A stretch of DNA of 9,309 nt from Candidatus Methanophagales archaeon (GTDB lineage: Archaea > Halobacteriota > Syntropharchaeia > Alkanophagales > Methanospirareceae). The position numbers and the translations under genes are program-made. This document shows, one piece after another, positions 1 to 5,584 of the stretch. Every line of letters starts with the position of its first letter. Within the stretch, counting starts at the first letter, position 1. The notes beneath the pieces were generated by a model that saw nothing but the letters and a program-made list of their open reading frames with translations, was not told the DNA's origin and ran no database searches. The stretch covers positions 1 to 9,309 of the forward strand of contig JAGLZV010000009.1 of NCBI GenBank assembly GCA_023131215.1. The letters are read 5' to 3'.

Positions 1-47
1 CGAATCACATTTGGACATGGGAGGAATTGTTGATGTTCAAGATAGTA
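1..47. other. short flank downstream of the PLD-like gene
   Basis: This is the sequence after the TGA stop of the minus-strand PLD-like gene, up to the window edge. Read on the minus strand, the frame of the gene stays open after the TGA (YYLEHQQFLPCPNVI). The neighbouring frame gives an ATG-started 16-residue reading ending in TGA. Neither resembles the rest of a PLD repeat to me. No terminator is visible. Confidence 0.4.
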
Positions 48-1520
48 TCAACCATTAATTAGGACACTATCGAATCTTCCAGTTGAGAACTGCTGCACAT
101 AAACACTTTCTTCTGCACTGGTTATCGCACCCAATATTGTTTCGTTACACATAGCGGTGTCGGGTGCTAAAACAGGAATCACGGTAAAATTGTAATACGA
201 GGTGAGTGGTTCAAAAACAGGCGCATAAGAGCCTTCAGGTATCTCTCTGGTCAAGACTTTAGTTTTTAAATCCTCTGTATCTGTATCTATCAAAAATTCT
301 TTACCTCGGTAGAAATCTTCAAAAAATACTTCTTTGAAGTAATTCGCAACACCCGCATTTTTTATCACGATACCCCAGCCACGGTTCCCAAAAGAGTTGT
401 TATACGGGATTCCAGTATTCTTCCAGTTTTCAGTCATTACTATGGTTGTTTTGTTGTCAATGACTACATATTTTGCATGATTTATGAACGGGTCGTGAGA
501 AAAACGAACTTCTCCTCCTCTTTCTTTTATCTTCTCCGCAATGTACAACTCTTCATCCCTGATTCCGCCAACGGGATTGCTTTCGAGCAGTAAACACACG
601 TTCACTCCTCTATTCAATGCATCCAGAACAATATCCATGAGGTAAGGATTCTCAAACTGATACAGATTGATGAACAAAGAGGAGGAAGCATCGTCTATTT
701 CTCTTTGCAAAACGGAAAAACTACAATCTGGCGATACAAAAACGGTGACCTCACCAGAAAAGGAGAATTTCTCCGGTACGTGATAAGAAGCGCCAAAGGG
801 AAGAAGAAGCCAATCTTCACACTGATTCGTGTCCTGAAAACCCTTTCGTTTGAAAATCATTCCTTCTCTCGGCTTTCTCAACGGCTCATCTTGCCACCCT
901 CCTCCTTTGTAAGAGGAATCCCCGTATATCACGACATCTACATCTCTTCCGCTCTTATCTTGTAATATCACTTCGTCACCACTGTTGCGCAACACAAACG
1001 CCTTACCCTCTGTTTGCATCTGACTGACTTTGGGATCCGAGTCCGAGCCGTATTCGAAATCGGGAAAAATGTCTTTATCTTTGCTTGTTACGTTACTCAT
1101 TTGTTCTACGAACACCGAAGCGTTTCTCGTAACGAAGATTTTCTCGCCTGGTGCAACACTAAAAGATGGAAATATGATTTTTCCTTCGTTATCTGTTATG
1201 CTCCAGCCTTCGATATTTATGGAATGAGTGCAAGGATTAGTGATTGCAACGTATTCGTCCAGCTCGTTTTTGATAGCACTGTTGGGATAGATTTCGGTTA
1301 TTAGTAAATTCGGCGGTGTTGTATTATCAGAAGAGATGTAAGGTATTTGTATGGCTCCTGCAAAATCCAAAACACCAATGTACACCAATACTACCAAACA
1401 AATCCCAAATCCCAATACTACCAATTTTGCACTCCTTTTTTGTTTTATTTTCCCTTCCTTGGGATTTGGAAATTGGGGTTTATTTTGGATTTGGTAGTAT
1501 TTGACATTGGGATTTTTCAT
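48..1520 (-). CDS. membrane-anchored lamin-tail + phospholipase D-like (HKD) protein, C-terminally short
   Basis: Predicted cell-surface protein of 490 residues. A basic N-terminus (KIKQKR, 24-29) precedes one transmembrane helix (about 32-50), so the remainder should lie outside the cell; several N-x-S/T sites fit that. Residues about 71-200 look like a lamin-tail domain (LLITEIYPNS, INIEGWSITD, SVAPGEKIFV). Residues about 258-403 form a PLD-like domain with the HxK...D signature H348, K350, D355, while the usual GS.N is altered to TEN (N365). PLD-family enzymes cleave phosphodiesters in lipids or nucleic acids; substrate unknown here. A second PLD repeat appears to begin at about 443-479 (ITSAEESVYVQQF) but the protein stops at 490 without a second HxK. 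Single-HKD members can dimerise, so activity is not excluded. The start is supported by ATGA overlap with the upstream ligase gene and by AAGGAGG 7 nt before the ATG. The N-terminus is encoded by a repeat element, described separately. Confidence 0.85.
   Translation of the reverse strand: MKNPNVKYYQIQNKPQFPNPKEGKIKQKRSAKLVVLGFGICLVVLVYIGVLDFAGAIQIPYISSDNTTPPNLLITEIYPNSAIKNELDEYVAITNPCTHSINIEGWSITDNEGKIIFPSFSVAPGEKIFVTRNASVFVEQMSNVTSKDKDIFPDFEYGSDSDPKVSQMQTEGKAFVLRNSGDEVILQDKSGRDVDVVIYGDSSYKGGGWQDEPLRKPREGMIFKRKGFQDTNQCEDWLLLPFGASYHVPEKFSFSGEVTVFVSPDCSFSVLQREIDDASSSLFINLYQFENPYLMDIVLDALNRGVNVCLLLESNPVGGIRDEELYIAEKIKERGGEVRFSHDPFINHAKYVVIDNKTTIVMTENWKNTGIPYNNSFGNRGWGIVIKNAGVANYFKEVFFEDFYRGKEFLIDTDTEDLKTKVLTREIPEGSYAPVFEPLTSYYNFTVIPVLAPDTAMCNETILGAITSAEESVYVQQFSTGRFDSVLING
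1375..1517. repeat. low-complexity inverted/direct repeat forming the 5' end of the PLD-like gene
   Basis: AATACTACCAA occurs three times: plus orientation at 1387-1397 and 1414-1424, and minus orientation at 1491-1501. The first two sit in identical 13-bp copies of CCAATACTACCAA (1385-1397, 1412-1424). CCAATGT precedes the outer copy on both arms, and AAATCCC-type words fill the gaps, so the segment is an imperfect inverted repeat of about 140 bp. In the gene's reading direction one arm encodes the polar N-terminus (NPNVKYYQIQNKP) and the other the hydrophobic helix (LVVLGFGICLVVLVYIG), in which LVVL appears twice because of the direct repeat. It resembles dispersed short-period repeats of environmental archaeal and bacterial genomes; that comparison is from memory. 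Confidence 0.75.
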
Positions 1521-2482
1521 TCTGTTGCCTCCTTTCTCTCTTTATCCGCAATCCGCTCAAACAAGAGGTCAATTATCCTTTCGGTGACGTCAATACCACA
1601 CGCAAGTTTTATGCCTTTCCCTGAAGGTGTTGCGTTCACTTCGAGTAAAAACAATCCTCCTTCACCTTCTATCAAGTCAACGCCAGCGAAATCGGCGCCT
1701 ACTGCCGTTGTAGCACTTATTGCGAGTTCTCGCATTTCTTCTGTTAATTCGCACTTAACTGGCGTTCCACCCTGACTCAAGTTGCCGATAAATGAATCAC
1801 TGCGCGGAACTCTGTAAATCGCACCTAAAGCCTCTTCATCAACCACAAAAACCCTTATATCTCGTCCTGGATTAAGCACGAACTCCTGTAAATAAAGCAC
1901 GCCTCTTTCCTTCAGTAACTCTGCGAGTTTTGATGCTAAATCTGATTCTGGTTGTGAGCTTTCAAGTTTGATTATCCCTTTTCCTTGACTTCCAAAAATT
2001 GGTTTTACCACTACAATTCTAAATTTTTCGATTGTTTTCAGCGCAACTTCTAATTCAGAAGTAATTACAGTCTGCGGAATAGGAAGATGAGCGAGTTTGA
2101 AAAGGTAGAATGAGAAGAACTTGTTTGCTGCATTCTGGATTGACGTGGGCGAGTTCAAAACGGGAATATTTGAGTTTTCAAATTGACGAAGCAGGTCGAA
2201 TTTAAAAGAAATTGTTTCAAGTGAGAAGCTGATGCCAACGTCTCTGACAAGGACAGCGTCGAGTTTTGAGTCTTTTAAATTGGCATTGAAAATGGAAAAA
2301 TCAGAAGTAGATATAGAAGCGCTTAAAGTTGAGAGGTTAATCGGCAAGGCTTTCGCGTCTCTTTTGCGGATGTTTTTCAAAAAAGCATTTGCAGTCCAGT
2401 CGTCAGAGTCGGTTAGGACTACGCCTATTTTTGCATCTTTCACGTTTTGGTTTTGATCGTGCATTTTGGTTTTGATCTTCAT
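1517..2482 (-). CDS. ATP-grasp ligase of the RimK family, possibly MptN-like (H4MPT:glutamate ligase)
   Basis: A 321-residue cytoplasmic ATP-grasp enzyme. The family joins a carboxylate to an amine through an acyl-phosphate, and the RimK branch adds amino acids (often glutamate) to proteins, lysine-biosynthesis carriers, F420 or tetrahydromethanopterin. Visible features are a pre-ATP-grasp segment opening at KIGVVL (18-23), NSPTSIQNAANK (110-121), the ATP-binding VVVKPIFGSQGKGI (157-170) with K160, a GRDIRVFVV strand (206-214), SQGG (236-239), and the metal-binding end with D269 and EVNATPSGKGI (281-291). The NxxPSxxG(I/L) ending and the methanogen-like context favour an MptN-type cofactor ligase, but LysX, CofF and RimK-like roles cannot be excluded. 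It heads a two-gene unit with the PLD-like gene. The first about 15 residues come from a duplicated 14-bp sequence and may be dispensable; in-frame alternatives are ATG at residue 7 and GTG at 14. No clear SD precedes 2482, but a TATA-like box at about -32 fits a nearly leaderless mRNA. Confidence 0.85.
   Translation of the reverse strand: MKIKTKMHDQNQNVKDAKIGVVLTDSDDWTANAFLKNIRKRDAKALPINLSTLSASISTSDFSIFNANLKDSKLDAVLVRDVGISFSLETISFKFDLLRQFENSNIPVLNSPTSIQNAANKFFSFYLFKLAHLPIPQTVITSELEVALKTIEKFRIVVVKPIFGSQGKGIIKLESSQPESDLASKLAELLKERGVLYLQEFVLNPGRDIRVFVVDEEALGAIYRVPRSDSFIGNLSQGGTPVKCELTEEMRELAISATTAVGADFAGVDLIEGEGGLFLLEVNATPSGKGIKLACGIDVTERIIDLLFERIADKERKEATE
1528..1534 (-). promoter_or_regulatory. 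Shine-Dalgarno site for the PLD-like gene
   Basis: The minus strand reads AAGGAGG, 7 nt before the ATG at 1520, inside the last codons of the ATP-grasp gene. With the ATGA stop/start overlap it fixes the start codon and suggests coupled translation. It is therefore good evidence that the repeat-derived N-terminus is really translated. Confidence 0.8.
2445..2477. repeat. 14-bp direct repeat, period 19, at the 5' end of the ATP-grasp gene
   Basis: TTTTGGTTTTGATC occurs at 2445-2458 and again at 2464-2477. It encodes the poorly conserved-looking N-terminal residues (KIKTKMHDQNQN) and could be a slippage duplication that created or moved the start codon. Confidence 0.7.
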
Positions 2483-2490
2483 TCGTTCTT

Positions 2491-2535
2491 TTTTAGCCTA
2501 ATCCTATGGGAATATAGTTTTCAATCTGGCTAAAA
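2491..2535. promoter_or_regulatory. 8-bp inverted repeat bracketing the ATP-grasp gene TATA box (possible operator)
   Basis: TTTTAGCC (2491-2498) and its exact reverse complement GGCTAAAA (2528-2535) are separated by 29 bp that contain the putative TATA box. The placement could suit a dimeric regulator, but an 8-bp inverted repeat in AT-rich DNA may arise by chance. Confidence 0.25.
2511..2524 (-). promoter_or_regulatory. BRE/TATA-like box for the ATP-grasp gene
   Basis: The minus strand reads TTGAAAACTATATT: a purine-rich BRE-like GAAAA followed by CTATATT. It is centred about 32 bp before the ATG at 2482, so initiation some 26 bp downstream would give a leader of only a few bases, consistent with the missing SD. 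Confidence 0.45.
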
Positions 2536-2597
2536 CCCCTATTTAACAAGATTTCGCCTCTCTCACTCATGTTCACTACTCTGAAAGATGTGTTTGG

Positions 2598-2615
2598 GTG
2601 TATAAATATTTACAC
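2598..2615. promoter_or_regulatory. imperfect AT-rich palindrome in the divergent intergenic region
   Basis: GTGTATAAATATTTACAC is flanked by matching GTGTA/TACAC ends and presents TATA-like words on both strands. It lies near the middle of the 225-bp gap between divergent genes and could be an operator or a distal promoter. Its distance from both start codons (over 100 bp) makes it a poorer core-promoter candidate than the two proximal boxes. Confidence 0.25.
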
Positions 2616-2671
2616 TTAACTGTTTTATCAAAAGAGAAAAACTTAAAAAAGCGGAATAGATACATTCTTTC

Positions 2672-2685
2672 AAAAGTAAATATAC
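2672..2685 (+). promoter_or_regulatory. BRE/TATA-like box for the ABC ATPase gene
   Basis: AAAAGTAAATATAC matches the archaeal pattern of a purine-rich BRE followed by an A/T TATA element. Its centre is about 27 bp before the ATG at 2708, which predicts a leaderless transcript. GAGTGA shortly before the ATG is a weak alternative ribosome-binding signal. Confidence 0.45.
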
Positions 2686-2707
2686 TATCAAAACCATTGA
2701 GTGAAAG

Positions 2708-3991
2708 ATGACTTTAGAGATAAAAAATGTGGATGCTTACTATGGAAGCGTGAAAGTGCTGGAGGGCGTGGATTTTAGTGCAGCGCGTGGCGAACTTTTA
2801 GGTGTTATTGGTCCGAACGGCTCTGGGAAGACAACTTTGCTGAGAACAATCAGTCGGATTTTGAAGCCAAAAATGGGAACGATATTATTAGAGGGTAAAG
2901 AAGTAATGGAGATGAAGGATAAAGAGTTTTCGAGGAATTTCGCAGCCGTTCCTCAGGACACGAGCGTAAATTTCGACTTCTCTGCTCTGGACATCGTGCT
3001 TATGGGCAGGAATCCTCATTTGGGGAGGTTAGAGCTGGAAACCGAGAAAGACATAGAAATAGCGAGGAGGTGCATGGAGCTTACCAACTGCTGGCATCTC
3101 TCCGAAAGACCGATTACAGAATTGAGCGGTGGGGAAAGACAGCTTGTTATAATAGCGAGAGCGCTTACCCAGGAACCCAGGGTTTTACTTCTGGATGAGC
3201 CAACTTCTCACCTTGATATCAATTATCAAATAGAAATAATGGAGCTTCTGAAGAGATTGACCTCGTATGAAGGATTGATAGTAATCGCAGTTATCCACGA
3301 CCTCAATTTAGCCGCTCAGTACTGCGACCGTTTAATATTGCTACACGAGGGAGAGATTATCTCTACGGGCTCTCAACAGGAAGTATTAACTGCTGAAAAC
3401 ATTAAAAATACCTTTGGTGCGGATGTTATTGTTAAAAGGCATGCGTTAACTAACCTGTGCTATGTATCTCCTGTTCCTTCTCCCGTAAAACGACAGCCTG
3501 AATCTACAGAGGCATCAAGTAAAAATAATGCTGATACCACGATTCATCTGATATGCGGTGGTGGCGAAGGCGCATCGTTAATGCATCTCCTCTCGGAGAA
3601 AGGTTACAAAGTGACCGCTGGTGTGGTAAATGTGGTGGACACAGACTACGAAGTTGCACAGCTCTTAAGCATTCCAGTTGTGACCGAAGCACCTTTCTCA
3701 CCGATAACTGAGGAAGCTTTTCAAGCACACTTAGCGCTGATTGAAAAAGCAGATGTTGTTGTGCTGTGCAGTATCCCTTTTGGTTTCGGTAATTTGAAGA
3801 ACATGGATGCGGCAGAGGTGGCATTAGAGAGAATGGACAAATCCGTATTGGTATTTGACTCCGATAAAATAGAGGAGAGGGATTTTACGGGTGGAGAAGC
3901 TACTAAACGGTTTATCGAATTGAAGAATAAAGGTGTATTACCTGTTAAGAATCAAGAAGAAGTGCTTAAAAAGCTTCCTGTATTTGTTTAG
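2708..3991 (+). CDS. ABC transporter ATP-binding protein, BtuD/FecE type, with C-terminal extension
   Basis: A 427-residue ATPase. Residues 1 to about 245 are a complete nucleotide-binding domain of the iron-siderophore/cobalamin/heme importer class: Walker A GPNGSGKT (35-42), Q-loop Q83, signature LSGGE (139-143), Walker B VLLLDE (159-164) followed by D-loop SHLD, and switch H197 in VIHDLN. It would power import through a BtuC/FecD-like permease. After a polar linker (about 258-276), residues 277-427 form an extra domain beginning IHLICGGGEGASLMHLL, with alternating strands and helices like a small nucleotide-binding-type fold. A similar extension is known, from memory, in archaeal BtuD proteins such as that of Halobacterium, so it looks native rather than a random fusion. 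A cobamide importer would suit an organism using corrinoid methyltransferases, but substrate cannot be told from an ATPase. No permease or binding-protein gene is within the window; the neighbours are oriented away or convergent. Confidence 0.92.
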   Translation: MTLEIKNVDAYYGSVKVLEGVDFSAARGELLGVIGPNGSGKTTLLRTISRILKPKMGTILLEGKEVMEMKDKEFSRNFAAVPQDTSVNFDFSALDIVLMGRNPHLGRLELETEKDIEIARRCMELTNCWHLSERPITELSGGERQLVIIARALTQEPRVLLLDEPTSHLDINYQIEIMELLKRLTSYEGLIVIAVIHDLNLAAQYCDRLILLHEGEIISTGSQQEVLTAENIKNTFGADVIVKRHALTNLCYVSPVPSPVKRQPESTEASSKNNADTTIHLICGGGEGASLMHLLSEKGYKVTAGVVNVVDTDYEVAQLLSIPVVTEAPFSPITEEAFQAHLALIEKADVVVLCSIPFGFGNLKNMDAAEVALERMDKSVLVFDSDKIEERDFTGGEATKRFIELKNKGVLPVKNQEEVLKKLPVFV

Positions 3992-4008
3992 CTCTTTTTG
4001 TAACCCCC

Positions 4009-4118
4009 CAGATTACACAGATTATCACGAGAAATTGTGAAGATGCAAGATGCATCCCCAAACTTGTATCTTGTATCCTGTATCCTGCATCATGAATCCC
4101 AGCTTTCATTTTCTCGTG
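4009..4118. repeat. short-period repeat cluster between convergent genes, entering the 3' end of the radical SAM gene
   Basis: Three units are visible. First, CAGATTACA CAGATTATC (4009-4026). Second, 7-bp words: two in one orientation at 4042-4055 (GATGCAA GATGCAT), then four in the opposite orientation at 4064-4091 (TTGTATC, TTGTATC, CTGTATC, CTGCATC). Third, a perfect 9-bp inverted repeat enclosing the 7-bp array: CACGAGAAA (4026-4034) and TTTCTCGTG (4110-4118). The right arm continues as CCACGAGATTCCACGAGAAA on the minus strand, encoding the last residues (PRDSTRK) of the radical SAM protein. Words of this kind occur as dispersed repeats in environmental prokaryote genomes (from memory). 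The array could fold into a hairpin between the two converging transcripts. Confidence 0.7.
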
Positions 4119-5386
4119 GAATCTCGTGGTTTTATTTCTTCAAGACTCACAAGTTCTCCCTTACCGTCGTATAAACATTCCACCGCCATCTCGGCACCAA
4201 TCGTATTTGCCCAGAACATCCCCTCAGTGGTGAGTTCGATTACATTTTTCCTAATTATTATTTCCCCTTTTTCCACACATTTTTCTATGGTTTTGGCAAA
4301 CGCATCAAGAGGATTAAAACTCCACTTCCTCTTCGGCTCTTCAACATCTATCCTTCCGTATTGAAGTTGCGATACGCACCAGAGCACGGGAATGATATTT
4401 CTTGGTACGTTAAAGACGTTTCCCGCTCTATTCCCGATGTACTTTTTGCTTGTAGGTCCGTGCTTCACGTAGCAGTCAGCCAGAAAACCCATTGCGCCAG
4501 CGCCTAAACCGAGAACATTCCCTAACCTATTGAAATACGTGGAATATCTGAACTTATCCCGTCCGCTTGAGAAATGATTGATATTTATGTGGTTATATCC
4601 CTTATCTTCCAAAAAGCTCTTTGCACTTTTAAAAATCTCTATCGCCGTTTCGATTGGAGGCGGCTCGAATTGCCTGGTTATTACTGTTTTGGGACCGTAA
4701 ATCAAGGGATAAAAGGAGATTCCATCAATCCCTATTCCCACCGCCTTTTGCAAATCCGCAATTACATCTCTCTTCTCTTGCCCCGGAACATCATACAAGA
4801 CGTCTATGGTAAGAAGTGGAAAAACCTGTCTCGCCATATTTAATTTTTCGATAACTTCTTTACCCCTTCCTCTTCTCCCAAGGACTTTTCTTAAACCAAG
4901 ATTGAAAGTCTGAACACCCACGCTAAGGCGATTGACACCTATGTCCGCAAGCAGGTTCATTTTCTCTTCCGTGAGTTCGCTGACCGTTGTTTCAATACTG
5001 ATTTCTGCGTCCTTTTTGATTTTAAATCTATTTCCCAGTCCATCAAATAGCAACTTGAGTTCTTCCGGGGAAAGCGATGTTGGAGTCCCGCCACCTACAT
5101 ATATGGTTTCTACGTGTGAAAAGTAATCGCTCCAGTCCTTTGCTTCGTCCAGAATCGAGTTAACGTATTTCAACGTATTTCCTGAAGTGGACTCCTTTGT
5201 GAGAATACAAAAGGTGCATCTGCCAGTACAGAAGGGTATGTGTATATATAATGCACCTTTTTCACCTCCTCGCTCCCCCAATCTATCGAACAGCCATTTA
5301 ATACTCTGCTTTTTAAAATAAGGAAAAAACGGGAACAGCGTATCATGATGCGATTTTAGCCATTTTCTCGTGTTATTGCTCTCCAT
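4106..5386 (-). CDS. radical SAM protein, HemW/HemN (coproporphyrinogen oxidase-like) family
   Basis: A 426-residue cytoplasmic radical SAM enzyme. The cluster motif YIHIPFCTGRCTFC has C53, C57 and C60 (CX3CX2C), which should bind a 4Fe-4S cluster with SAM. There is no fourth Cys two residues on, as in HemW rather than HemN. GGGTPTSL (98-105), a SIETTVSELTEEK strand, IGVNRLSVGVQTFN and DVLYDVPGQ are the usual TIM-barrel landmarks, and GLGAGAMGF lies late in the protein. HemW-like proteins act as heme chaperones and HemN decarboxylates coproporphyrinogen; the actual role here is open, since archaea with the siroheme-based heme route do not need HemN. The open frame extends to ATG 5482, but that start overlaps a terminator hairpin and yields an unlikely hydrophobic leader. 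ATG 5386 has GGAGG 4 nt upstream and is preferred. The last seven residues fall in repeat DNA. It is separated from the secreted-protein block by the terminator, so it is probably transcribed on its own; GAAAGGTGTATTC at 5408-5420 is a weak promoter candidate. Confidence 0.87.
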   Translation of the reverse strand: MESNNTRKWLKSHHDTLFPFFPYFKKQSIKWLFDRLGERGGEKGALYIHIPFCTGRCTFCILTKESTSGNTLKYVNSILDEAKDWSDYFSHVETIYVGGGTPTSLSPEELKLLFDGLGNRFKIKKDAEISIETTVSELTEEKMNLLADIGVNRLSVGVQTFNLGLRKVLGRRGRGKEVIEKLNMARQVFPLLTIDVLYDVPGQEKRDVIADLQKAVGIGIDGISFYPLIYGPKTVITRQFEPPPIETAIEIFKSAKSFLEDKGYNHININHFSSGRDKFRYSTYFNRLGNVLGLGAGAMGFLADCYVKHGPTSKKYIGNRAGNVFNVPRNIIPVLWCVSQLQYGRIDVEEPKRKWSFNPLDAFAKTIEKCVEKGEIIIRKNVIELTTEGMFWANTIGAEMAVECLYDGKGELVSLEEIKPRDSTRK

Positions 5387-5390
5387 ATAT

Positions 5391-5395
5391 CCTCC
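5391..5395 (-). promoter_or_regulatory. Shine-Dalgarno site for the radical SAM gene
   Basis: The minus strand reads GGAGG, then ATAT, then the ATG at 5386. Spacing is short but this is the best site upstream of the family domain, and it decides against the two upstream in-frame ATGs (residues 1 and 17 of the longer frame). Confidence 0.6.
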
Positions 5396-5440
5396 AAAAT
5401 AAAGTGCGAATACACCTTTCTTTGTTCTTTGCATCCACCA

Positions 5441-5479
5441 AAAATGAAAAACAAGAAGGCAAAAAAGAAAGCCTTCTTG
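5441..5479 (-). terminator. hairpin + T-tract terminator after the secreted-protein block
   Basis: A perfect 9-bp stem, CAAGAAGGC (5452-5460) with GCCTTCTTG (5471-5479), encloses a 10-nt loop. On the minus strand it is followed by TTTTTCATTTTT (5451 to 5440). It lies about 105 bp past the stop of the C39-like gene. Archaeal termination depends mainly on the T-tract, and a longer T-rich stretch also follows the stop at 5490-5506 on the complementary strand, so this region may stop transcripts coming from either side. Confidence 0.7.
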
Positions 5480-5538
5480 CATGTTTCAACTTTTTATTTT
5501 TTTCTTTTACAGCCCCTTTTATTCGACAATTTGTAGTA

Positions 5539-5584
5539 CTAGCTCGATGGGCTTGACTTGGGTGTAGGCATGGGTGTAGTGTAG
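5539..5584 (-). other. Pro/Thr/Ser-rich reading in the +1 frame after the C39-like gene
   Basis: Just beyond the TAA stop of the upstream gene, the +1 frame reads NYTTPMPTPKSSPSS and ends in TAG at 5541-5539. Such P/T/S-rich tails are typical of linkers in archaeal secreted proteins, so this may be a tail lost from the upstream protein by a one-base frameshift, or a chance reading of only 15 codons. Confidence 0.35.

Noticed and set aside
48..50. Selenocysteine or other readthrough at the TGA ending the PLD-like gene
   Set aside because: The frame after the TGA does not look like PLD sequence, and no supporting hairpin can be judged in the 47 bases left.
4042..4091. CRISPR-like or riboswitch-like array
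   Set aside because: Units are only 7 bp with no spacers between them, and the element lies between convergent gene ends; it is a short-period repeat.
5387..5482. Longer start for the radical SAM gene at 5482
   Set aside because: It would put the start codon just upstream of, and the first codons through, the terminator hairpin, adds an aromatic-rich leader foreign to the family, and lacks a good SD, while ATG 5386 has GGAGG.
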